A DNA stretch of 27,845 nt from Wolbachia endosymbiont of Cylisticus convexus. Lineage in GTDB: Bacteria > Pseudomonadota > Alphaproteobacteria > Rickettsiales > Anaplasmataceae. Position numbers and translations under genes: made by a program. Positions 17,683 through 26,678 of the stretch are shown one piece after another; the stretch's first letter is position 1; the number at the start of each line of letters is the position of its first letter. The stretch lies in NCBI RefSeq assembly GCF_003344345.1, contig NZ_QPIP01000016.1:1-27845 (forward strand), written 5' to 3'. Below the pieces are notes generated by a model, which searched no databases, was not told the DNA's origin, and worked only from the letters and a program-made list of their open reading frames with translations.

Positions 17683-20600
17683 TTAGTAACTTTGCAACTT
17701 TATTAACTTAATACCAACTGTCAAATCTTGGTATCCTTTAGAATAGAAATCAGTTCCGATTTCTACATTAACCTCTAAAAATAAAGAAAGAGTCTGCTCT
17801 TTTATATACTCACCCCACCTATTTATTGCCTCTTTAACTTTCTCATCTTCTGCTTTGATTATTACTCTGATTCTATCTGATATGTGGAAATCAGCTTGTT
17901 TTCTAGTTTCTTGAATAAGCCTCACAATATTTCTCGCGAGCCCTTCTAGAATTAGTTCATCATTGAGCTCAGTGCTCAGAATAACAATTCCTTTATTGTT
18001 ATCAAATACAGAAGAATATTCACTGTTTGCTTTTAACAATAGTTCATATTCACCTTTTTCTATAATATAGTTCTCTGTTTCATCTCCCAGAAATATCTGT
18101 TCGTTTTCAACTTGCTTCCACTTCCCTTCCTTAACGTATCGAACTAGTTTCTTGATTTTGTCTGGAATCTTCTTGCCAAGTAGCGGGAAATTTAGTTTTA
18201 GCTCTAATGATGCAATATCTTCAAGTCTGTTTACTAATTCTAATTTTTTTACATTTACCTCATCTCTTATTATCTCTTGATATTCATCTTTAAGAGAATC
18301 ACAGGAAAACTGATGATAAATAATCATACTACCAAGTGGCTGTCTGATACGTATGTTAAACGTGTTTCTAATAGAGAATGCAGCATTGCATATTTCTCTT
18401 ACCAAATCCATCTTGGCAATGAGCTGACTATCAAACTTCTCTAATTGTGGAAAATCAGCCAAATGAACAGATGTTTCTTCATACTTAAGCCCCTGCCATA
18501 TAGCATCTGTTATCAGTGGCAATAAAGGAGCTACAGCCCGAAGTATGTAATAAAAAACTGTGTATAGAACATCATAAGCGTCAGTTTTATCTTGATCCAA
18601 ATCACTTTTCCAAAAACGCTCGCGACTGCGACGAATATACCAATTATTTAGCACTTCAAAAAAATCTATCAGAATTTTGCAAGCCTCTTGAGAGTTATAG
18701 TTATTCATAGAAGCTTGGATACTTGCTACAGCTTCAAAACATTTGAAAATCATGTAGCGATCAATAGTACTTTGATAATCCTTACAAACTTCAGCTTTAA
18801 TTCCATCTGCATTTGCATACATAGTAAAAAAGTGATAACTGTTCCAAATAGGTTTTATTACGTTTTTCAGAACATCTCGTATTGAGTTTCCTTCTTTATC
18901 AAGTAGCAAATTACCACCACAAACAATAGATCCAGAAAGCATAAGAAAACGCAGTGCATCAGAACCGTATCTATCAAAAACTTCCATTGGATCTGCATAA
19001 TTATTTAAACGTTTGGACAATTTTTGCCCTTTTACATCCAAAACAACACCGTGGCATATGCAGTTCTTAAATGGTTCCCTATCAAACAAAGCAGTGGACA
19101 ATACAAAGAGCGTATAAAACCATCCTCTTGTTTGTGCTATATATTCGGTGATAAAATCTGCAGTTTCAAACCACTCTTTATTTTCAAACGGATAGTGGAC
19201 TTGTGCAAACGGCATTGAGCCAGACTCAAACCAACAGTCAAACACGTCAGGCACACGACGCATAACCGATTTTCCTGTTGGGTCATAGGGGTTTGGTCTT
19301 GTTAAAGTATCGATAAATGGTCTATGCAAATCATCTACTTTAACATTAAAATCTCGCTCTAGTTCCGCTATTGAACCATATACATCCACTCTTGGATATC
19401 GAGCATCATCTGATTTCCATACAGGGATTGGCGTACCCCAGAATCGATTGCGTGAAATTGACCAATCATGTGCTCCTTCAAGCCATTTTCCAAATTGACC
19501 ATCTCTTATATGATTTGGCATCCAGTTAACTCTTTTGTTCAGCTCTATCATTCTGTCCTTGAACTTTGTCACAGCAACGTACCAAGAAGGCATAGTGCGA
19601 TAGATCAAAGGAGTGTCAGTTCTCCAGCAGTGAGGATAATTGTGAATATGTTGCTCAGTCTTAAACCAACTCCCCTGCTCTTTTAATTTTTTATTACTGT
19701 ATCATTGGCATCAAAAACATGAACTCCCGCTAAATCCGAAACTTCAGCAGTAAATCTACCACCGTTATCAACTGGACAAACAGCTCTAATATCATGGCTT
19801 TGGCAAAGGTAAAAATCTTCCTCACCAAATCCAGGAGCAGTGTGCACAACACCAGTACCATCTTCTGCTGTGACATAATCGGCAATGAAAATACGGAACG
19901 CATTTTTTGTATCTTTAAAGTAATCAAACAGCGGTCTATAAGGAAGACCTGCAAGATCATTCGCTTGAAGTTTTATATTGCAGTTTTCATATGGAATATT
20001 GTTTTGTTCAGAGTGGCTGATAAATTTTTCTAGGTAGCTTTCAGCGAAAATATAAATTTCACTGTTCACTGAACTCCTTTCATTAACTTCTGTCATCCCA
20101 GTGCTTCGACACTGGGATCCAGAAATAGATTCCAGCGTCACGCGCTGGAATGACACCAAAGAGTGGACTGACACTGCACAATACTTGATGTCCTTACCTA
20201 TTGCCAGTGCTAGGTTACTCGGCAACGTCCAAGGAGTTGTAGTCCAAGCAAGCAACTTACATTTTTGTTTGAATTGCTTTGGGTTTTCTAAAAGCTCAAA
20301 TGCAACAGTTACAGCTTTGCTAGTTTTTTCTCTGTATGCATTATCAAGCCTTGTTTCAAAATTGGAGAGAGGGGTTTCACACGCCCAGCTATATGGAACA
20401 ACACGTACTGATTCATATACCAAACCTTTATCGTAAAGCTGCTTAAACGCCCACATAACCGACTCCATAAATGATTTATCCATGGTCTTATAGTCGTTGT
20501 GAAAATCTACCCACCTTGCTTGCCTATTCACATACTTCTCCCATTCTAATGAAAATTTCATTACAGAAGTACGACAATGGTTATTGAATTTTTCAATGCC

Positions 20601-20945
20601 AAATTTCTCTATCTCAGTCCTGCCCGATATTCCAAGTTCTTTCTCTGCACCCATCTCAGCCGGTAATCCGTGACAATCCCAACCAAATCTACGTTCAACC
20701 CTTTTTTGAAGCATAGTTTGATATCTTGCAAATGCGTCTTTGATGAAACCAGTGAGTAAATGCCCATAATGCGGAAGTCCATTTGCAAATGGAGGGCCAT
20801 CATAAAAGACAAAACAATTATCCTTAGAACGCTTCTCAACTGATTGCTCAAAAATTTTGCTTTCCTGCCAAAATTTTATGATTTCTTTTTCTAACGACGA
20901 AAAATCAGGACTACTTACTGTATCAGGATAATGCTTTATGTTCAT
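17683..20945 (-). CDS. ileS: Isoleucyl-tRNA synthetase (eukaryotic-type), one-base frameshift
   Basis: The first frame (20945-19683) has PPFANGLPHYGH (HIGH variant HYGH at 59-62), GWDCHGLPAE and the editing-domain motif TTPWTLPSN. The second (to 17683) has the KMSKS variant KLSKR (about 19009-19023), WFESGSMPFAQ and a long C-terminal region with KQADFHISDRIRV, characteristic of the eukaryotic-like IleRS class found in Rickettsiales. The frame breaks at a T6 run (plus strand 19687-19692). One more base restores DTVIKKLKEQGSWFKTEQ, bridging 19682-19609 and giving a 1087-residue protein. Residues 264-285 are a translated palindromic element. IleRS is essential, so the break is probably an artefact or is decoded by slippage. 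Confidence 0.92.
19687..19692 (-). other. A6/T6 homopolymer at the ileS frameshift
   Basis: The coding strand reads GTAAT then A6. Six A gives Lys-Asn-stop. Seven A gives Lys-Lys-Leu-Lys-Glu-Gln and rejoins the downstream frame. Confidence 0.75.
20091..20155. repeat. Wolbachia palindromic element inside ileS
   Basis: A 65-base palindromic repeat that starts TGTCATCCCAGTGC and ends GCTGGAATGACA. It is read in frame as SFQRVTLES...RSTGMT within the IleRS editing region, after the TTPWTLPSN motif. Confidence 0.85.
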
Positions 20946-21083
20946 TTTGACCGGATAAAGTCAAAGAATATAGGGCTTTCCAGAAAATTACAAATTCAAA
21001 AACTCTGTTTCTATAAATATCGGTAGGTATTGACATTATTATACAACATATTAATTCACTAGACTTATTTATTTAGGTTGAAG

Positions 21084-21317
21084 ATGAATAAAGACAATAA
21101 CAGTTGGCCTTACCAGAAATTTCATGATGCTAACAAAAGCAGTAGTAAAAGCAGCGTTATTTGGGAATCGCGTTTTTATGAATACAATAATTCTGGAAAG
21201 ATTGAGAAAATACGCTATCAGTGGGAAAAGAAAAAAAATCCCGCAAGTCTATTATATCAAATCTCATATGATTGCGCAACACAGAGTTATAGTCCTTTAA
21301 GTATTAAATCTAGATAG
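21084..21317 (+). CDS. Small basic hypothetical protein (77 residues)
   Basis: I do not recognise this protein. It is hydrophilic and rich in Ser, Asn, Lys and aromatic residues (NNSWPYQKFHDAN, WESRFYEYNNSGKIEKI). It has no membrane segment or signal. The ATG at 21084 is chosen over a TTG six bases earlier. AGG lies about 7 bases upstream. It is followed by a convincing terminator at 21347-21379, which supports independent expression. It lies between ileS (divergent) and miaB (convergent). Confidence 0.55.
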   Translation: MNKDNNSWPYQKFHDANKSSSKSSVIWESRFYEYNNSGKIEKIRYQWEKKKNPASLLYQISYDCATQSYSPLSIKSR

Positions 21318-21346
21318 CTTATAAATTTGAAAAAAACTACACAAAA

Positions 21347-21379
21347 TGCTTCTGTACAAGAACGCAGGAGCACTTTTTT
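21347..21379 (+). terminator. Rho-independent terminator, possibly bidirectional
   Basis: Stem TGCTTCTG (21347-21354) pairs with CAGGAGCA (21365-21372) with one G-T pair, around a 10-base loop, and is followed by a T6 tract (21374-21379). It lies between the convergent small gene and miaB. An A-rich stretch on the left side could serve the minus strand. Confidence 0.75.
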
Positions 21380-21383
21380 CTAA

Positions 21384-22700
21384 TTAGGCAGCACATCCCA
21401 ATAAACTATTCTGCCGAGCTTCCAATACCCTTACATTTATTATTTTATCTTTATATTTACCATCAGGATCATCAATGCACACTGATTGCATATATGGGCT
21501 TTTGCCAATAATTTGAGCTTGATGTTTGCCTTTTTTATCGCTGAATAGAACAGGAATAGTTTTTCCTACCATACTCTGATTAAACTCAAGTTGTTGTTCA
21601 CTAATTAATTTCTGTAAACGAAGAAGACGCTCTGTTTTAACCTCTTCTGGTACTTGATCTTTTCTTTCCGCTCCCGGTGTTCCTGATCTTGGACTATATT
21701 TAAAACTATAAGCTTGAGCGTATTTTACTTTTTCCACTAATTTCATAGTTTCCTCAAAATCTTTTTCGGTTTCTCCAGGAAACCCAACAATAAAATCAGA
21801 AGAAAACTCGATTTCAGGTTTCAATCTGCGAAATCTGTCTATTATTTCCAAATACTCCTCTGCAGTGTGCTTTCTGTTCATTGCGTGCAATATTTTATCC
21901 GAACCTGACTGCACAGGCAGGTGAACAAACGGCATGAGTTTTGGCTCTTCCGCATGTGCCAAGTAGAGAGATTCGTGCATATCCCTTGGATGAGAAGTTG
22001 TATAACGAATCCTCTCTAGCTTTTCAATTTTAGCAATATGACTAACTAACTTGCCTAAATCCCATACTTCCCCTTCGCATTCTCCATGGTAAGCATTGAC
22101 GTTCTGACCAAGCAAATTGATTTCTTTTGCTCCGTTTGCAACTAATTTTAATGCTTCACGAAATATTTCATTTATTGGTCGTGAATACTCAGCCCCGCGA
22201 GTATATGGTACCACACAAAACGTACAAAATTTATCACAACCTTCTTGTATGGCAAGAAACGCAGAAGACCCCTGGCTATTGCCATAGCACTCATCTGGCA
22301 ATTTATCAAACTTTGCAACTTCAGGAAAATCAGTGTTTATTACATGACCTTTACTTCTACTTGCTTTTACTATCAACTCCGGTAAAGTAGCGATACTCTG
22401 CGGACCAACAACAATATCAACAAAGGGAGCCCTTCTAAACACTTCTTCTCCCTCTGCTTGCGCTACACACCCAGCCACCACTATAGTCACTTCTTTTCTT
22501 GATGAATGAATTCTTCCAAGCTCTGAGTAAAGCTTTTCTGCTGCCTTCTCTCTAATATGACAAGTATTCAATATCACCAAATCAGCTTGTTCTGCATCAC
22601 TAACAACGTTGAACCCTAGAGGCTTAACTATATTCTCCATTAAAACGGAGTCATAAACGTTCATCTGACAGCCGTAAGTCTTAATGTATAGGCCTTTCAT
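21384..22700 (-). CDS. miaB: tRNA-2-methylthio-N6-dimethylallyladenosine synthase
   Basis: A radical-SAM methylthiotransferase that modifies i6A37 of tRNAs. The 438-residue protein has the N-terminal MTTase domain with cluster-binding Cys11 (YGCQMN), Cys47 (NTCHIRE) and Cys78 (AGCVAQ), and the radical-SAM motif CDKFCTFC with Cys155, Cys159 and Cys162. The RTTSHP-like stretch ([10 protein letters not shown]) and the [12 protein letters not shown] segment are typical of MiaB. The C-terminus contains a TRAM domain (about 370-430). Length and motifs are normal and the gene looks intact. Confidence 0.95.
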   Translation of the reverse strand: MKGLYIKTYGCQMNVYDSVLMENIVKPLGFNVVSDAEQADLVILNTCHIREKAAEKLYSELGRIHSSRKEVTIVVAGCVAQAEGEEVFRRAPFVDIVVGPQSIATLPELIVKASRSKGHVINTDFPEVAKFDKLPDECYGNSQGSSAFLAIQEGCDKFCTFCVVPYTRGAEYSRPINEIFREALKLVANGAKEINLLGQNVNAYHGECEGEVWDLGKLVSHIAKIEKLERIRYTTSHPRDMHESLYLAHAEEPKLMPFVHLPVQSGSDKILHAMNRKHTAEEYLEIIDRFRRLKPEIEFSSDFIVGFPGETEKDFEETMKLVEKVKYAQAYSFKYSPRSGTPGAERKDQVPEEVKTERLLRLQKLISEQQLEFNQSMVGKTIPVLFSDKKGKHQAQIIGKSPYMQSVCIDDPDGKYKDKIINVRVLEARQNSLLGCAA

Positions 22701-22776
22701 ATTTAAAATTCTTCATACAAATCCTAGCAAATTATACGAAAAACTGGATTCTAGTACAACAGTCAATAAAGATTGC

Positions 22777-22805
22777 TTGACAAACCTTCTCGCTTTCCTT
22801 ACTAT
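22777..22805 (+). promoter_or_regulatory. Strong promoter without an adjacent gene
   Basis: A perfect TTGACA (22777-22782) and TACTAT (22800-22805) are separated by 17 bases. The next possible start codon of length is 233 bases downstream, so the promoter either drives a small RNA or a long leader. Confidence 0.55.
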
Positions 22806-22811
22806 AACAGT

Positions 22812-22955
22812 AGAGGTATTTTAAGAGCTCAAAAATCTATCTCCGTCTGCAGACTTTTCAGTCAATTTCTCAATAAAAAGCGTATTCTTCAGTGTATGTG
22901 AGTGGGTGCACACACACATACTTAATTTCTGTCGTATATGCGCTGCATTTTTTTT
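22812..22955 (+). ncRNA. Candidate small RNA
   Basis: The predicted transcript would begin about 22812. It contains the 10-base palindrome GTCTGCAGAC (22845-22854) and an 11-base stem with one mismatch (22894-22904 with 22911-22921, loop GGTGCA). It could end at the T8 tract at 22948-22955, which is preceded only by a weak ATGC/GCAT hairpin. No known RNA family is recognised. The alternative is an untranslated leader of the gene at 23038. Confidence 0.35.
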
Positions 22956-23037
22956 ATCTTTTTTATACAGGGGGATTTTATGTCCAGAATTCCAGATACT
23001 TGACCTTTATTCTTAGGCTAAAAACCAACTGGCGCCT

Positions 23038-23334
23038 ATGGTTTTTATAAAGAAAATGTGGAAAACCACATATCAATCTTTACAGAGTGAAAATGAGGCA
23101 CTAATACTACGTACACTGGAAGATTGCTATCAAGAATGTAGAAACAGACACTCTGATTCTATCAGACGGAATTTTTGCTATTTTGGATGTCAGGTAACTC
23201 ATCCGCAGAATTGGCTTGATTCTTTCCCATCTCATTCACAAAAATCAACACTTAGTGAGAATTCAGAAGATTACACAAACCATGATAGCACAAATCCATT
23301 GCCCTTATATAGCAGCCAATTTTTCACAGCTTAA
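23038..23334 (+). CDS. Doubtful small hypothetical protein (98 residues)
   Basis: I do not recognise this protein. The reading frame is polar, with no membrane segment, five Cys and a Ser/Asn-rich C-terminus (ENSEDYTNHDSTNPLPLYSS). No clear ribosome-binding site precedes the ATG. A Met at 23056 is an alternative start. A 9-base hairpin at 23374-23401 lies just downstream. It may be a genuine Wolbachia-specific gene or a chance frame in a non-coding region. Confidence 0.4.
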   Translation: MVFIKKMWKTTYQSLQSENEALILRTLEDCYQECRNRHSDSIRRNFCYFGCQVTHPQNWLDSFPSHSQKSTLSENSEDYTNHDSTNPLPLYSSQFFTA

Positions 23335-23373
23335 AAAATTTAACGATCAGAATTATAATTACAAACCAAAGTA

Positions 23374-23401
23374 AAAAGTAGACTTTTCCATTTCTACTTT
23401 T
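23374..23401 (+). terminator. Possible AT-rich terminator hairpin
   Basis: AAAAGTAGA (23374-23382) pairs perfectly with TCTACTTTT (23393-23401) around a 10-base loop. The stem itself supplies the T-rich end. It is weaker than a standard GC-rich terminator. Confidence 0.4.
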
Positions 23402-23420
23402 ATACTCGTAAACTTAACTG

Positions 23421-23590
23421 GATGGCAGTGTCTAGGCACTGGCATGACATGGTAGGATGTCACGCAAGTAGCACTCTTTGGTGTCATCCCAGCGCCCAGA
23501 CACTGATTTACTTTATAATGATGTCATTCCAGTGCTTGACACTGGCATCCTACAGATAATGTTCGTACAGCTGTGCCTCACGCGCTGGCT
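23421..23590. repeat. Cluster of degenerate Wolbachia palindromic elements
   Basis: At least three arms related to the coding palindromes lie in tandem: ...GGCACTGGCATGACA (to 23449), GTGTCATCCCAGCGC (from 23481) and TGTCATTCCAGTGCTTGACA (from 23522). They are followed by CTCACGCGCTGGC. No open frame crosses them, so this is the non-coding form of the repeat. Confidence 0.7.
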
Positions 23591-23640
23591 CTCTTAAATT
23601 ACTTTAACTATAAATATTAATAAATTTACTAATTGTAAAA

Positions 23641-23870
23641 AAGGCAAAAGAACCCCCGGTCATTGTTTAATTTTCAGTATCGGCGCTTTTTAGTCTTAAA
23701 CACTGCAATTTAGCTGCTTTTAAACGCAATTAATCTAAGTTACAAATGTTTAAGAAATTTACCAATAGAAGAAAAAGACAAGGAACCCCCGCAGTAGCTA
23801 GTTATTCTACTCTTTATTTTAAAATTTGACGTTGGGTAATGTCTTAAACAGCCCGTTTCAGCCTGTATAG
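23641..23870. repeat. Two diverged tandem units of a non-coding repeat
   Basis: Both units begin with a purine-rich lead into GAACCCCCG (23650-23658 and 23783-23791), about 133 bases apart. Both have GTCTTAAACA further on (about 23693 and 23841), with internal spacings of 42 and 57 bases. No gene is seen here. The rest of the spacer, 23871-24071, shows nothing I can name. Confidence 0.45.
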
Positions 23871-24071
23871 GGAAAAATCCGGAAATTTTATAAAGACATA
23901 GCATGCACATAGTGCAAAAATAATACGCCAAATACAAGTCTTCTTGTCGTTTTAATCTGCACAGATTAGGAAGTTAAATAATATAGCTTCAATATTATGA
24001 TAAGGGAATTGGCGAAACTTGTAAAGTAATTTTCTCGTTTCACCACAATAAAGGCTTTTCATGTAGGGGTT

Positions 24072-25088
24072 TTAGTAGTTTCTTACCAGATCCACTAATG
24101 TAGCAATATTTTCAACTGGAGTATCAGGAAGTACTCCATGCCCAAGATTAAATATAAAAGGTAAATCTCTAAAACAATCCAGTATACGCTCTGCTTCCTT
24201 AATTGCTTCTGCTTTATCGTAGGCCAAAAGACTAGGATTAAGGTTTCCTTGCAGAGGAATTTTTAGATTTGCTTTCGCCCATTCTATTGGAACATTATAA
24301 TCTATACTTACTGCAGATACGCCTGTTTTCTCATAGTAATCCTTATAAAGATTTCCAGCAGAGCGTGGAAAACCTATTATAGGAAAATCAGGAAACTTAT
24401 TCTTTATTGCCGAAACAATTTCCTTTGTTGGCTTGATGACATACCTTTCAAAAAGCTCCCACGGAAGTGCGCCAGCATTACTATCAAATAACTGAATAAC
24501 ATCTGCTCCAAACTCTATCTGTTTGATTAGATAAATAATTGTCGCTTCTGTTATTTGCTTAATTATTTCCTCTAAGTCCAAGGGACAGAAATTTAGCACC
24601 TTGGAAAAAGTTTTGCTACTACCACCCTCTATGATGTATGAAGCTACTGTCCACGGCCCACCAGCAAAGCCTATGAGGGACTTTTCTGCTGATAATTGGC
24701 TTCTTACTTTCCTTATGGCATTTAGAATTGGTAATATCTTAGCTTCAATTTCTTGCAGACTTTTTAACTCTTTAGCACTTTCTATAGGTTTTATTCTTGG
24801 GCCTACACCACGTATAAAACTTACATCACAACCCAAAACGTCAGCTATTATTAAAATGTCGGAAAAAATTATCGCTGCGTCCATGTCAAACCTTGTTATA
24901 GGTTGTAGTGTCAGCTCTACCACTAAATCTGTGCTATAGCATATCTCAATGAAATTATTCATGTTTTCTACTGTTTTGCGATACTCAGGAAGAGACCTAC
25001 CAGCCTGGCGCATTAACCAGATAGGCATTCTCTCATTTGGCTTATTCTGCTTAATAATTCTTACTATTGTTGGTTTGGTGCTTTCCAA
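24072..25088 (-). CDS. hemE: Uroporphyrinogen decarboxylase
   Basis: Heme-pathway enzyme converting uroporphyrinogen III to coproporphyrinogen III in the cytoplasm. The 338-residue protein has the N-terminal signature [16 protein letters not shown], with substrate-contacting Arg27 and Arg31, then [11 protein letters not shown] with the catalytic Asp, [16 protein letters not shown], and [16 protein letters not shown] at the C-terminus. Length and motifs are normal. It is the left-hand neighbour of the published Wolbachia replication origin and is transcribed away from it. Confidence 0.96.
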   Translation of the reverse strand: MESTKPTIVRIIKQNKPNERMPIWLMRQAGRSLPEYRKTVENMNNFIEICYSTDLVVELTLQPITRFDMDAAIIFSDILIIADVLGCDVSFIRGVGPRIKPIESAKELKSLQEIEAKILPILNAIRKVRSQLSAEKSLIGFAGGPWTVASYIIEGGSSKTFSKVLNFCPLDLEEIIKQITEATIIYLIKQIEFGADVIQLFDSNAGALPWELFERYVIKPTKEIVSAIKNKFPDFPIIGFPRSAGNLYKDYYEKTGVSAVSIDYNVPIEWAKANLKIPLQGNLNPSLLAYDKAEAIKEAERILDCFRDLPFIFNLGHGVLPDTPVENIATLVDLVRNY

Positions 25089-25193
25089 TCTATTTTATCT
25101 ACTTTTTTATATATTAAAGCATAGTAGTAGTAATAGTTCTATCAATAAATTGTTATTAACTTAAAATTTAGTAAAAATTAGTGTTACTTAACT

Positions 25194-25202
25194 TGTGGAT
25201 AA
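25194..25202 (-). promoter_or_regulatory. Perfect DnaA box
   Basis: Reads TGTGGATAA on the plus strand, the exact inverse of TTATCCACA. It lies about 105 bases from the hemE start. Confidence 0.8.
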
Positions 25203-25404
25203 ATATGTTAATAACTTCTATATGCTATTGATTTTGCCTTATGATTTATGTGCATAAGTAAGATGTTTAGAATGTTAGTAATTTCTTTTATGGAAAAACT
25301 CTACTGTCATGTATTGTTATAAAATTATGTATATGCTATTAAAAAAGTTGTTGATCAATTGTTGGTATTTGATATCAACAATTAATTCACAAGTTAATTT
25401 GACA

Positions 25405-25413
25405 TTATTCACA
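25405..25413 (+). promoter_or_regulatory. DnaA box with one mismatch
   Basis: TTATTCACA differs from TTATCCACA at one position. It lies close to the tlyC side of the origin. Confidence 0.55.
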
Positions 25414-25488
25414 TGCTTATTAAACATTTAATAACAGTTTTCTTGATAGATCTGATCTAAAGACATTTTCACCATTAAAGGGAATAAA

Positions 25489-26307
25489 TTGAATAAGAAA
25501 AGAACCTTAGTAGAAAAAATAGCATACAGAATTTTTCTCTTCCTCTTCAATAAAACTTCTGTGTTAAAAAAGTGTGCATCTGATGCATTAATGAATGATC
25601 TGTCAGATCCTAGTATATTCAATAGTCTATTAAAATTCCGTGATTGTAGTATAATGGACATAATGACTTCACGTACTGAGATATGCGCAGTAGACATTGA
25701 GTCAAGCAAACATGAGGTAATAAAGAAGGTGAAAAGTACTTACCACACTAAGATACCAGCTTATAGGAATAACTTTGATAACGTAATAGGTTTTTTTTAT
25801 GTAAAAGATGTTATTTTCGATAAGAATAAAAATTTTAATTTGAGAAATATTATACAAAGTGTAATATTTGTCCCATCCTCGATGAAAACAACAAATCTTT
25901 TTGTTAGGATGAAATCTTCCAAATCATATCTAGCTATTGTGTTGGATGAATATGGTGGAACTGATGGTTTAATTTCAATGACTGATCTTATAGAAGAATT
26001 AATACCAAATATTGATAACGGGAATGAGGTAAATTCAGAATACACCATTACTGAATTATCTCAAAGTAAGTTTGAAGTGTCGGCAAGGGCCCTTATAAAA
26101 GATATAGAGGAAAATCTAAAAATAGAGTTGCGTGACTCTGAAGAGGATTATGCTACACTTAGTGGTTTGATTCTTTCAATTGCTGGTAAGGTACCTTCTG
26201 TAAATGAAGTCATAAAGTATAAAAATGGTATAAAGTTTATCATCAAGGATGCAAATGAACGATGCATTAACAAAATAATAATAGACTTAAGTGATTACAA
26301 AAATTAA
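25489..26307 (+). CDS. tlyC: TlyC/CorC-like CBS-domain protein (COG1253)
   Basis: A 272-residue cytoplasmic-looking protein. A pair of CBS domains spans about residues 55-180, including the signature SYLAIVLDEYGGTDGLISMTDLIEEL. It is followed by the CorC/HlyC C-terminal domain (about 190-268), with DYATLSGLILSIAGKVPSVNE. The N-terminal membrane domain of longer family members is absent, as in Rickettsia TlyC. The family is linked to metal-ion efflux and, in Rickettsia, to haemolysis. The role in Wolbachia is unknown. The start is TTG with AAAGGGA seven to eight bases upstream. There is no ATG near that position. It is the right-hand flank of oriC and is transcribed away from it. Confidence 0.88.
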   Translation: MNKKRTLVEKIAYRIFLFLFNKTSVLKKCASDALMNDLSDPSIFNSLLKFRDCSIMDIMTSRTEICAVDIESSKHEVIKKVKSTYHTKIPAYRNNFDNVIGFFYVKDVIFDKNKNFNLRNIIQSVIFVPSSMKTTNLFVRMKSSKSYLAIVLDEYGGTDGLISMTDLIEELIPNIDNGNEVNSEYTITELSQSKFEVSARALIKDIEENLKIELRDSEEDYATLSGLILSIAGKVPSVNEVIKYKNGIKFIIKDANERCINKIIIDLSDYKN

Positions 26308-26584
26308 ATTAAATATTTTTTGGTGAAAGGTACTTTACCTTGGAAGGGGGAGATTACAGTAGCCAGATGTGCAACTTAAGTAGGGAGAAACCATAGGCGT
26401 CAAGTTAAGAGAATACACCCAATATAGCAACCATTTAAGGTTTATTTGTTATATTTATTTTTTAAGAAATCTTGGTCTTAAATAAGATAATTTTTTTTAA
26501 AGAGTCTATAAATTACTAATTTTATCGTTTAATATCTAAAATAATTTTTACCGCTTCTCTTCTTGTATCTTGTAAAAAGCATCT

Positions 26585-26678
26585 AATGTTTTAAGCTTAA
26601 GCATTAGGTGGAGGAGGGAAGAACTCTGTTTCTCCTCTTAGATATAAAATCTGTAAGAAAGATAAGAGTTCCCTCCTC
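26585..26678 (+). ncRNA. Candidate bridge-RNA region of the IS110 element
   Basis: A near-palindrome CTAATG...CATTAG (about 26583-26607, with TTAAGCTTAA at its centre) is followed by a long stem. GAGGAGGGAAGAACTCT (26611-26627) pairs with AGAGTTCCCTCCTC (26665-26678), leaving a small bulge. A minor AGAT/ATCT hairpin lies in the loop. IS110 elements are known to carry a bridge RNA in a non-coding end. Assignment here is by position and foldability only. Confidence 0.4.

Larger units (their letters stand above)
25089..25488. other. Chromosomal replication origin (oriC)
   Basis: A 400-base, very AT-rich gene-free stretch between hemE and a COG1253 (tlyC-like) gene, the flanks published for Wolbachia oriC. 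A perfect DnaA box, TTATCCACA, lies on the minus strand at 25194-25202. One-mismatch boxes lie at 25249-25257 (TTATGCACA, minus) and 25405-25413 (TTATTCACA, plus). An inverted repeat TTGTTGAT / ATCAACAA lies at 25348-25355 and 25374-25381, and an 11-base direct repeat TATATGCTATT at 25219-25229 and 25330-25340. TTAA pairs spaced 8 bases apart (25382-25397) resemble, but do not exactly match, CtrA sites. Confidence 0.88.

Noticed and set aside
23421..23590. Possible CRISPR array in the palindrome cluster
   Set aside because: The arms are irregularly spaced, in both orientations and diverged, and they match the coding palindromes elsewhere; no cas gene is present.
23740..23937. 65-residue minus-strand reading frame
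   Set aside because: It lies across the tandem non-coding repeat, has a biased, Cys-rich composition and has no ribosome-binding site.
25428..25709. 93-residue minus-strand reading frame across the oriC/tlyC boundary
   Set aside because: It is antisense to the well-supported tlyC gene and starts inside it.
23030..26400. Shared 12-base CGCCTATGGTTT at about 23034 and inverted near 26390
   Set aside because: A match of this length between two places in a 28-kb window is expected by chance, and no longer alignment extends from it.
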